A DNA stretch of 34,736 bases from Flavivirga rizhaonensis (GTDB lineage Bacteria > Bacteroidota > Bacteroidia > Flavobacteriales > Flavobacteriaceae): contig NZ_SRSO01000038.1 of assembly GCF_004791695.1 (NCBI RefSeq), positions 1-34,736 of the forward strand, given 5' to 3'. Under the pieces are notes generated by a model. The model saw only the letters and a program-made list of their open reading frames with translations, did no database searches and had not been told where the DNA came from. Numbering within the stretch: position 1 is the stretch's first letter; each line of letters starts with the position of its first letter. Positions 23,269 through 29,526 of this stretch are shown here, piece after piece. The translations under genes and the position numbers were made by a program.

Positions 23269-23827
23269 TTATTTCTGGTTCCAATCGATCTTTTAAAATA
23301 GTTGCCAACTTTTTTCTGCTTCTAAATAATTTAACCTTCACATTATTAGGTTTTAATCCAATAGTTTTTGATATTTCTTCTAAAGATTCTTCTTCAAAAT
23401 AATATAAAGTTAGCAAAAAAGCATCATCTTCGGGTAATAAAGCGATACAATCTCTAATAGATTGTTCTCGTTCTTTATCTTCTAAATTATCTAATGCATT
23501 ATCAATTGTCTTTACTTGATGCTCTGTAAATTCGTCAATAGCGACATCATTAAAATGTTTTTTATTTTTTTTTAATCTATCCAAACTCGTATTATAAGCT
23601 ATTTTATAAATCCAAGTCGAAAATTTAGCATCTCCTTTAAACTTATTTAACGATTTATATACTTTTATAAAAGTGTCTTGTGCGACTTCTTCAGCTTCTT
23701 CCCTATTCTTTAGCATACGCAACGTTAAAGTAAATACTAAATCTTTATAACGTTCCACCAATACTTCAAAAGCATTCGTGTCGCCATCAATAATTAGATT
23801 GATATAATGTTGGTCGCTGGTGGTCAT
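23240..23827 (-). CDS. ECF-type RNA polymerase sigma factor
   Basis: A 195-residue sigma factor with only regions 2 and 4. Region 2 (about 15-90) has YKDLVFTLTLRMLKNREEAE, the core-binding VAQDTFIKVYKSL and FSTWIYKIAYN with -10 recognition. Region 4 (about 125-180) has RDCIALLPEDDAFLLTLYY and the HTH LEEISKTIGLKPNNVKVKLFRSRKKL for the -35 box. The spacer between them is longer and more acidic than usual. The start ATG 23827 lies only about three bases after the predicted transcript start of its own promoter. It is co-transcribed with the two-helix membrane protein and diverges from a three-helix protein with an identical promoter. Confidence 0.95.
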   Translation of the reverse strand: MTTSDQHYINLIIDGDTNAFEVLVERYKDLVFTLTLRMLKNREEAEEVAQDTFIKVYKSLNKFKGDAKFSTWIYKIAYNTSLDRLKKNKKHFNDVAIDEFTEHQVKTIDNALDNLEDKEREQSIRDCIALLPEDDAFLLTLYYFEEESLEEISKTIGLKPNNVKVKLFRSRKKLATILKDRLEPEIIEHYERERR

Positions 23828-23837
23828 TTTTAAATAA

Positions 23838-23864
23838 GACGACTATACATTCGTCAAGGTTACA
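23838..23864 (-). promoter_or_regulatory. ECF promoter of the sigma-factor operon
   Basis: On the minus strand TGTAACC (23864-23858), exactly 16 bases, then CGTC (23841-23838), continuing TTA. This resembles known ECF promoters (TGTAAC at -35, CGTC or similar at -10). It is the same as the rightward site at 23897-23923. Transcription should start near 23830, almost at the ATG. Confidence 0.75.
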
Positions 23865-23896
23865 CGAATAACAACAAAATATTTTTTTAATAAAAG

Positions 23897-23923
23897 TGTA
23901 ACCAAAATAAAGAACGGGTCGTC
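23897..23923 (+). promoter_or_regulatory. ECF promoter of the divergent DUF6249-type gene
   Basis: TGTAACC (23897-23903), 16 bases, then CGTC (23920-23923), continuing ATA. It matches the sigma operon's own promoter in sequence and spacing on the opposite strand. The predicted start near 23930 leaves a leader of about 40 bases before ATG 23970. Confidence 0.75.
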
Positions 23924-23969
23924 ATAAGCTATGAACAGTTTAAAATTAATCAATTAAAAACAAACAATT

Positions 23970-24323
23970 ATGGGATCAGAATTAATTATAATACCAATAA
24001 TATTTGGAGCCATCTTCGGCGTATTTTATTTATATTTTTCAACACGTAATAAGGAACGTTTGGCGCTTATAGAAAAAGGAGCCGATGCCTCTATTTTTGT
24101 TAAAGGCAAAAGTAAAAGTTATACAGCGCCTATTTGGAAAGTATTTATACTAAACTTATCGTTGTTATTAATGGGTATAGGTTTAGGAACCTTAATTGCA
24201 GCCATTTTAGAAAGTTATTCAGCTATAGATGAAGAACCTCTATATGTGAGCTGTATATTTTTGATGGCTGGTGTTGGTTTATTTGTAGGTTTTAATATGA
24301 CTAAAAACCTTGATAAAGAATAG
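23970..24323 (+). CDS. DUF6249-like three-helix membrane protein, ECF regulon
   Basis: A 117-residue protein with hydrophobic segments at 4-23, 57-81 and 90-110. A conserved-looking cytoplasmic stretch, RNKERLALIEKGADASIF (27-44), lies after the first segment. The pattern resembles DUF6249 membrane proteins; the family has no known role. It stands divergently from the ECF sigma operon and has the same promoter signature, so it is the first recognisable target of that sigma factor and probably serves in envelope stress. A bidirectional terminator follows at 24348-24376. Confidence 0.75.
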   Translation: MGSELIIIPIIFGAIFGVFYLYFSTRNKERLALIEKGADASIFVKGKSKSYTAPIWKVFILNLSLLLMGIGLGTLIAAILESYSAIDEEPLYVSCIFLMAGVGLFVGFNMTKNLDKE

Positions 24324-24347
24324 CATAACTAATACATCAAAAAAATT

Positions 24348-24376
24348 AAAACCTGTTTTTAAAAAAGACAGGTTTT
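24348..24376. terminator. Bidirectional terminator between DUF6249-like and vanX-like genes
   Basis: AAAACCTGT (24348-24356) pairs with ACAGGTTTT (24368-24376), with T-runs on both sides. It is placed directly at the stop of the convergent vanX-like gene. Confidence 0.85.
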
Positions 24377-25042
24377 TTATTTAACAGGAAAATCAAAATA
24401 CGTATTAGGAAAAGGTTCTCCCCGTAATGTAAAGTGCCACCATTCTTTTGGATAATTTCTAAAACCATGTTTTAGCATAACAGTCTGCAGTAATTGCCTG
24501 TTAGCTTTTTGCTTATCGGTAATTTTACTATAATTCACCCAGGACTCTTGACCAAAAAAGTCATAAGGACTTCCCATATCTAATACCTCTCCAGTATTTC
24601 CATCAACTATAGTTAAATCTACGGTACTGCCCCTACTATGACCAGACCTAGAAGCTATATATTGTTCTCTAAATAAATGCTTCTTTTTTACTTTTGGATA
24701 AAATATATGCTTATTAATAGTATCATTTAGATCTTTGGCCCAAAGAATAAAATGATTTACAGATCGTTGCGGCCTATAACCATCATAAACTTTTAAACAT
24801 AAATTCTGCTCTTGTAACGCTTCATGAACTAACTTTAGTTTTTTTGCTGTTTCTATTGTTAATATGAGTCTATTTGATTCATATCCTTCAATGGACGTTC
24901 CTACAAAATTATTTGCTGTATAATATCTTAGTTCTACTTCTAAATCAGGAATAATATCACGGACATAAGTAAACCCTCTTTCTAATTGCCCAAAAGAAAA
25001 AACGTAATAAAACGTGAATAGAAGTGTAAAAAGATTTCTCAT
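24377..25042 (-). CDS. Exported VanX/DdpX-type D-alanyl-D-alanine dipeptidase
   Basis: A 221-residue zinc dipeptidase of the M15D family, with an N-terminal signal sequence (1-18). The catalytic set is complete: Arg90 in DGYRP, zinc ligands His135 and Asp142 in SGHSRGSTVDL, catalytic Glu200 and zinc ligand His203 in KEWWHF. In vancomycin-resistance clusters VanX removes D-Ala-D-Ala in the cytoplasm; exported homologues (DdpX type) instead help recycle D-Ala from peptidoglycan or use it as a nutrient. No vanH or vanA gene is near, so resistance is not implied. The gene has a leader of about 200 bases that carries a terminator at 25101-25128. Confidence 0.9.
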   Translation of the reverse strand: MRNLFTLLFTFYYVFSFGQLERGFTYVRDIIPDLEVELRYYTANNFVGTSIEGYESNRLILTIETAKKLKLVHEALQEQNLCLKVYDGYRPQRSVNHFILWAKDLNDTINKHIFYPKVKKKHLFREQYIASRSGHSRGSTVDLTIVDGNTGEVLDMGSPYDFFGQESWVNYSKITDKQKANRQLLQTVMLKHGFRNYPKEWWHFTLRGEPFPNTYFDFPVK

Positions 25043-25100
25043 AATTTAAGCTATAAGCTAATGTAGATAAAATATCAATGCATTAAAAATTGGATATAAA

Positions 25101-25253
25101 AAAACCGAGTTCCCTCAAACTCGGTTTTCTTTCAATTTGCTTTTTATATTATGAATTTAGATTTAGGGTCTCTATATCGTACTTCATAATGCAAATATTA
25201 ATTAATTAATCCATTGAACTAAAAAGTGTGTTATTTAGTACACTTCAAAAGTA
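25101..25253 (-). promoter_or_regulatory. Leader of the vanX-like gene with promoter and intrinsic terminator
   Basis: On the minus strand 25253-25246 reads TACTTTTG, a TAnnTTTG -7 element. About 120 bases downstream AAAACCGAGTT and AACTCGGTTTT (25128-25101) form an 11-bp stem with a six-base loop, and a run of seven or more T follows on this strand. The terminator therefore stands about 60 bases before the vanX start. Between promoter and terminator is a possible 12-codon frame (25187-25149), MKYDIETLNLNS. Either the leader attenuates vanX or it is an independent small RNA of about 140 bases. The rest of the 25043-25438 gap shows no gene. Confidence 0.5.
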
Positions 25254-25438
25254 AAACTATAATTGATTTAAAACGATAAAAAACATATAAAATCGACGAA
25301 ATACATTAAATTTTAACATTTATAGACAAAAAGACTATAAATATCGTCAAAATACACACCAGAAGCTTTAAAAATTAGATCACTTATAAAAGTTGCACAC
25401 AAAATGAAATAAGTTTTAGATTTTTACAAAAAAGTATT

Positions 25439-25792
25439 TTGAAAAATTATCTAGATCTGCTTAAACTTACGCTCCCCTCAATGTTAGTTGAGTATTTTGA
25501 TTTAGTAAAAAAAACAAATAAAAATGAAGTTATTCATCTTTATTTTGAAGAATTCAATATCGTTAGCAAAGAAAAAGCCTCTTCCCAATTAATTTCTCTT
25601 GGTTTCTTGGAAGAAATTACCATTCAGGATTTTCCTTTACGGGGTAAAATAGTGTATTTACACATTAAACGACGTAAATGGTTAGACAGAACCACTAAAC
25701 AAATAGTACAAAGAAATTATAATTTAGCAGGAAAGGGAACTTATATGACTAAAGAATATGCTACTTTTTTAAAAGAAATTAGACGATATTAA
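25439..25792 (+). pseudogene. ISAon1-type transposase, N-terminal region only (orphan)
   Basis: This 117-residue protein resembles the first frame of ISAon1-like insertion sequences, annotated as transposase N-terminal region. LKLTLPSMLVEYFDLV (9-24), NEVIHLYFEEFNIV and FLEEITIQDFPLRGKIVYLHIKRRKW are the hallmark, with the tail YMTKEYATFLKEIRRY. In complete elements a second frame with the catalytic domain follows at once; here none follows, and no inverted ends are found nearby. The start is TTG at 25439. It is probably a leftover of a decayed element, although a solo domesticated protein is possible because the frame is intact. Confidence 0.75.
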
Positions 25793-25920
25793 AACCAAAG
25801 GTTATGATATCTTAATTGTTTTATAACGTCTTCCTAAACCATGAGTTATTAGTTACTTTTATAAAACAAGATTTTTTTTGGGGTTAGTCAAGAATATATC
25901 TATCAAGAAATGGAAATAAA

Positions 25921-25945
25921 AAAAGCATCCTCTTAGGATGCTTTT
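25921..25945 (+). terminator. Intrinsic terminator after the transposase remnant
   Basis: AAAAGCATCC (25921-25930) and GGATGCTTTT (25936-25945) are perfect 10-bp arms with a five-base loop, followed by T. The remaining gap to 26182 is AT-rich and shows no gene. Confidence 0.85.
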
Positions 25946-26182
25946 TTACTAACTAACTAACCAAAAATATGAATTACATTTTAAGTTTAAAGTAACCACT
26001 CAATAAACTTTTTAATTAAATATAATTATTTTACATATCACAACATCCGTGCCAAACTCTAAAATTTAATATTTAATTTAGTATATAGAGTAAAAAAATA
26101 TAACCCTATAAAATAATTATAAGCTGTTAGTATTTAAAATATAATTATTAAGATATTTGCCAATACAACAAAGACCTTATTT

Positions 26183-26881
26183 ATGAAAAAAATTACGTTT
26201 TTATTTTTAGTCCTTTTAATAACTTCTTGTAGTGAAAAGCAACATGATTTAATAGTTAGAGGAAACATCAAAGAGTTAAAAAAAGGAACTATTTATCTTA
26301 AAAAAGCTAATGATACTGTTTTAATAACTGTAGACTCTTTAGTTATAAATGGTAATTCTCAATTTGAATTACATTCAGATTTAGAATCTCCAGAAGTATT
26401 CTTTTTGTACTTAGATAAAAATAGCTCAGAGGAAGATAGGATTACTTTTTTTGCGGATAAAGGCATAACAGAAATTAATAGCACATTAAAAAACTTTGTT
26501 TTTGATGCAAAAATTAACGGCTCAGATCAACAGAAAGTGTTAGAAGAATACAATGCTATTATATCTAGAATGAATAATAGAAATCTAGACTTAATAAAAG
26601 AACATTTTGAAGCTCAAAAAAACAACGATACAGCTAAAGTTCGTGTTCTTGAAAAAGAATCCGATAATGCATTAAAAAGAAAATATTTATACACAGTAAA
26701 TTTTGCATTAAATAATACTGATAGCGAAGTAGCACCCTATCTTGCTCTTTCAGAAATCTACAATGCCAGAATTAAGTTTCTTGACACTATAAATAATAAC
26801 TTGACACCAAAAGTTAAAAAATCTAAGTATGGTAAAGAGTTGCAACTGTATATTGATAAAATAAAAGCTTCGAAAAAATGA
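26183..26881 (+). CDS. DUF4369-domain lipoprotein
   Basis: A 232-residue lipoprotein (ITSC, Cys16). Residues 23-115 match DUF4369 (PF14289): IVRGNIKELKKGTIYLKKAN, then VDSLVINGNSQFELHSDLESPEVFFLYLD, a beta-rich domain usually found before a thioredoxin-like domain in Bacteroidota. Here no thioredoxin part follows; the second half is a charged helical region with the VRVLEKESDNALKRKY segment. The protein should be anchored in the outer or inner membrane facing the periplasm. The family role is unknown. A strong terminator follows at once, and no co-transcribed neighbour exists. Confidence 0.8.
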   Translation: MKKITFLFLVLLITSCSEKQHDLIVRGNIKELKKGTIYLKKANDTVLITVDSLVINGNSQFELHSDLESPEVFFLYLDKNSSEEDRITFFADKGITEINSTLKNFVFDAKINGSDQQKVLEEYNAIISRMNNRNLDLIKEHFEAQKNNDTAKVRVLEKESDNALKRKYLYTVNFALNNTDSEVAPYLALSEIYNARIKFLDTINNNLTPKVKKSKYGKELQLYIDKIKASKK

Positions 26882-26902
26882 AGCTAAAATTTCAAACAAA
26901 AC

Positions 26903-26937
26903 AAAAAAAGACCTTTTCAAATGAAAGGTCTTTTTTT
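26903..26937 (+). terminator. Intrinsic terminator after the DUF4369 gene
   Basis: AAAAAAAGACCTTT (26903-26916) pairs with AAAGGTCTTTTTTT (26924-26937), a 14-bp stem with a seven-base loop ending in a T run. Confidence 0.9.
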
Positions 26938-26946
26938 GTTTCTATT

Positions 26947-26966
26947 AAGAGCCGATGGAGGGACTC
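26947..26966 (-). repeat. 20-bp copy of the tRNA-Thr 3' end
   Basis: AAGAGCCGATGGAGGGACTC is identical to 27063-27082, the 3' end of the tRNA-Thr gene plus three flanking bases, and lies 116 bp from it in the same orientation. Directly after it, CCCTTCGACTGCGCTCAGG is a piece of the dispersed repeat family. Such 3'-end copies arise when an integrase recombines at a tRNA gene. The 96 bases between hold no gene, so any element has been lost or the copy came with the repeat. Confidence 0.75.
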
Positions 26967-27065
26967 CCTTCGACTGCGCTCAGGATAAACTTCTAGCCCA
27001 AACCAACTTTTAGTTTAATAACAAAACTTAAGTCAGTTATCTGATACGCTTTTCAAAATTTCAAG

Positions 27066-27139
27066 AGCCGATGGAGGGACTCGAACCCACGACCTGCTGA
27101 TTACAAATCAGCTGCTCTAGCCAGCTGAGCTACATCGGC
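27066..27139 (-). tRNA. tRNA-Thr (anticodon UGU)
   Basis: A 74-base cloverleaf on the minus strand. The acceptor stem GCCGATG/CATCGGC is perfect, with discriminator T. The D-arm begins TAGCTCAGCTGG. The anticodon stem GCTGA/TCAGC holds the loop TTTGTAA, giving anticodon TGT. The T-loop is TTCGAGT, with one T-T mismatch in its stem. CCA is not encoded. It has its own promoter at 27154-27183. Confidence 0.95.
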
Positions 27140-27153
27140 TTATTTAACGGTTG

Positions 27154-27183
27154 CAAATATAATATCTAATTTAACATCTGCAA
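27154..27183 (-). promoter_or_regulatory. tRNA-Thr promoter
   Basis: On the minus strand TTG (27183-27181), 19 bases, then TATATTTG (27161-27154) match the Bacteroidota consensus. The predicted start near 27147 lies about eight bases before the mature tRNA. Confidence 0.75.
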
Positions 27184-27200
27184 GTAGTCCGTTAAAAAAT

Positions 27201-27470
27201 TTATCCTAATTTATTAATTTTTTCTATTAAAGCTCTACCTTTAGTTTCTAGCTCTACATTAATTGCTTTAAAATGTGCTTTTGCGTTTTCAACATCTTTA
27301 GCATTAACTTTGGCTATCAATTCATCAAAAGTAGCAATTGCTTCGTCAATAATTGCCTCGCTCTTTTTTGTGTCTTTGTCTGTGTTTGCGTATTCCCAAA
27401 CATAAACTGCTTCAATAATATCACCTAAAACATAATTAATGTCTTTTTTTAGGTCTCTAACATTTGCCAT
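27201..27470 (-). CDS. Conserved small helical protein (89 aa)
   Basis: A soluble protein of 89 residues starting MANVRDLKKDINYVLGDIIEAVYVWEY-like and ending with GRALIEKINKLG; the sequence is nearly all helical and rich in Ala, Lys and Glu. It has no signal peptide, membrane segment or recognised domain, and I do not recognise a function. It lies 27 bp downstream of manA as the last gene of the idi-PTPS-manA run. It is followed on the same strand by the tRNA-Thr gene, which has its own promoter. Confidence 0.75.
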   Translation of the reverse strand: MANVRDLKKDINYVLGDIIEAVYVWEYANTDKDTKKSEAIIDEAIATFDELIAKVNAKDVENAKAHFKAINVELETKGRALIEKINKLG

Positions 27471-27497
27471 AATCTGTATTTTTATTTGATTGCAAAA

Positions 27498-28469
27498 TTA
27501 AACATAAACTTCCAATAGTGTAGCATTTTTAGAAGCAATTTCATAGTCAGTAATTGCTGCTGGTAACAATATCGTTTCTCCTTTTTTAATAGACTCAGAA
27601 ATACCGTTAACCAAAATTTCCGCATCACCTTCTACGCACATATATATTATAAATGAATCATGTTCATTTTTCTTTTTAAGTGGCTCAGTAACTTTTAAAT
27701 AATTAGTTGTAAAATAAGGACAACTTACCATTTCGTTAGATTGATTTTCTGTTTTAGAATATGCTACTCTAAAATTATCCGGCATATTAAAATCGAAGGC
27801 ATCAATTGCTAAATCATTATGTAACTCCCTTTCATTACCTTCATCATCTACTCTATCCCAATCATAAACACGATACGTAATATCGCTTGTTTGCTGTATT
27901 TCGGCTACCATAACCCCTGCTCCAATAGCATGAATACGCCCAACTTCAATAAAGTAAGTATCTCCAACTTTTACTTTATCAAAATTTAAAATATCAGTAA
28001 GCGTTTTATCTTCTAAATGACTTAAATATTTTTCTGAAGTCATATCTTGATTAAAACCAACTATTAAATTAGAACCTTCATCTGCTTGTAACGTGTACCA
28101 CATTTCTGTTTTACCAAAAGAGTTATGCCTTTTAGCTGCCAACTCATCATTAGGATGTAATTGAATTGATAAATCTTCTCGAGCATCGATAAACTTTATA
28201 AGTAAAGGAAATTTATTTCCAAATACCTTATAGTTTTTATCTCCTATTAAATGTCCCTTAAAAGTTTCTAAAAGTTCTTTTAATGAATGTCCTTTTAAGG
28301 TTCCGTTTGACACTATGGATGTATCTCCTTCTACGTCACTAATCTCCCAACTTTCACCAATATTTGGTAAATCACTTTTTTTATTGAGAATGGTTTTTAA
28401 TTTTTGTCCGCCCCATATTTTATCTTTTAAAATAGGGTTGAATTTAATTGGGTATAATGTGTTATTCAT
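27498..28469 (-). CDS. manA: Type I mannose-6-phosphate isomerase
   Basis: A 323-residue zinc enzyme interconverting mannose 6-phosphate and fructose 6-phosphate, linking central metabolism with mannose-containing polysaccharides in the cytoplasm. The zinc-site motifs are present: SIQLHPND (Gln103, His105), GKTEMWYTL (Glu122) and EVGRIHAIGAG (His180), the last near the conserved AEIQQTSDITYRVYDWDR. It is of the shorter bacterial class I type, with WGGQKLKT at the front and IGESWEIS near residue 37. It starts one base after the stop of the PTPS gene, so the two are tightly coupled. Confidence 0.95.
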   Translation of the reverse strand: MNNTLYPIKFNPILKDKIWGGQKLKTILNKKSDLPNIGESWEISDVEGDTSIVSNGTLKGHSLKELLETFKGHLIGDKNYKVFGNKFPLLIKFIDAREDLSIQLHPNDELAAKRHNSFGKTEMWYTLQADEGSNLIVGFNQDMTSEKYLSHLEDKTLTDILNFDKVKVGDTYFIEVGRIHAIGAGVMVAEIQQTSDITYRVYDWDRVDDEGNERELHNDLAIDAFDFNMPDNFRVAYSKTENQSNEMVSCPYFTTNYLKVTEPLKKKNEHDSFIIYMCVEGDAEILVNGISESIKKGETILLPAAITDYEIASKNATLLEVYV

Positions 28470-28880
28470 TTATTTTCCTGAATAGGTTACGAAATTACGA
28501 GGTGTTTCAAATAAGGTAATCTCCAATTCTAAATGTGATGCCAACTTTGACTTCATTTTATTGTAAATTACGACAGCTATATTTTCCGCTGTTGGGTTTA
28601 AGTCTTTAAATTCTGGTACTTCTACATTTAAGTTTTTATGATCGAAAGCATCTTCAACTTCAGCTTTAATAATTTCTTTTAAAATTTTCATATCAATAAC
28701 ATAACCTGTTTCCTGATCAATCTCTCCTGTTATACTAACAATGAGTTCATAATTATGACCATGAAAGTTTGGATTGTTACATTTACCAAAAATAGCATCA
28801 TTCTTTTCAAAACTCCAATCCTTTCTATACAGACGATGTGCTGCATTAAAATGTGCTTTTCTACTAACTGTTACTTTCAT
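28470..28880 (-). CDS. 6-pyruvoyl-tetrahydropterin synthase / QueD family enzyme
   Basis: A 136-residue T-fold enzyme converting dihydroneopterin triphosphate. Zinc ligands are His15 (FNAAHRL), His40 and His42 (FHGHNY). The catalytic Cys34 stands five residues before HGH (CNNPNFHGH). Asp80-His81 (FDHKNL) and Glu125 (LFETP) complete the active site. QueD of queuosine synthesis usually has only three residues between cysteine and HGH, whereas the animal-type pterin synthase has five, as here; the product may therefore be 6-pyruvoyl-tetrahydropterin. It overlaps idi by four bases (ATGA) and abuts manA. No other queuosine gene is in the window. Confidence 0.85.
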   Translation of the reverse strand: MKVTVSRKAHFNAAHRLYRKDWSFEKNDAIFGKCNNPNFHGHNYELIVSITGEIDQETGYVIDMKILKEIIKAEVEDAFDHKNLNVEVPEFKDLNPTAENIAVVIYNKMKSKLASHLELEITLFETPRNFVTYSGK

Positions 28881-29401
28881 TTAGAAATATTTATATGTTC
28901 GTAGAATTTATCGAAAATCACCTTAAACCATTCTGTGTATAATTCTGGTTGTAATAGAATGTCTGCCTTAACTTCATCTAAAGGCATCCATTTCCAGCCA
29001 ACTACTTCATCTAGATTAATAGTAGGTTCTCCATTATAATTACCTAATAATACATGGTCGTACTCATGTTCGGTTAATCCATTATCAAATGGCGCTTTAT
29101 AGATAAATGAAATGGATTCTTGCAAGTCCACTACAAATCCCATTTCTTCTTGTAATCGTCTTTTTCCTGCTCCAATATTAGTTTCTCCATCGCGTTGATG
29201 ACTACAACATGTGTTCGTCCAAAGTCCTGGAGAATGGTATTTATTTAAAGCTCGTTGCTGAAGCATTAACTCATTTTTATTATTAAAAATAAAAACGGAA
29301 AATGCGCGATGTAATAAAGCTTTTTCATGAGCCTCCATTTTAGGCATCAATCCGATTTGCTCATCATTTTCATTTACTAGAATTACTTTTTCTTCTTTCA
29401 T
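28877..29401 (-). CDS. idi: Type 1 isopentenyl-diphosphate delta-isomerase
   Basis: A 174-residue Nudix-fold enzyme interconverting isopentenyl and dimethylallyl diphosphate, the branch point for carotenoids, menaquinone and undecaprenyl phosphate. Metal-binding His25 is in KMEAHEKALLHRAF. The active-site cysteine is in WTNTCCSHQ (probably Cys66), and Glu residues stand in EHEYDH (111-113). The Nudix-like GAGKRRLQEEMGF is at 77-89. It is the first gene of the operon with PTPS, manA and the 89-residue protein. A -7-like TATTTTTG on the minus strand at 29416-29409 lies eight bases from the start, so the message would have almost no leader. Confidence 0.95.
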   Translation of the reverse strand: MKEEKVILVNENDEQIGLMPKMEAHEKALLHRAFSVFIFNNKNELMLQQRALNKYHSPGLWTNTCCSHQRDGETNIGAGKRRLQEEMGFVVDLQESISFIYKAPFDNGLTEHEYDHVLLGNYNGEPTINLDEVVGWKWMPLDEVKADILLQPELYTEWFKVIFDKFYEHINISK

Positions 29402-29474
29402 AGAAAAGCAAAAATACCAAGTAAATATTAAAAAACATATTCTAATCAGAAATTAAAGCTTAACTATAAAATAA

Positions 29475-29504
29475 AAAAGCATCCATAATTATATGAATGC
29501 TTTT
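29475..29504 (-). terminator. Terminator of the T9SS adhesin operon
   Basis: AAAAGCAT (29475-29482) pairs with ATGCTTTT (29497-29504), with an inner CATA/TATG stem. On the minus strand a T-rich run follows, directly after the OmpA-family gene. Confidence 0.8.
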
Positions 29505-29526
29505 CTTTATTCGATATGTATTGAAG

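Noticed and set aside
24377..25042. VanX homology as a vancomycin-resistance gene
   Set aside because: The protein has an export signal and no vanH, vanA or vanRS neighbours; a peptidoglycan-recycling or nutritional role is more likely.
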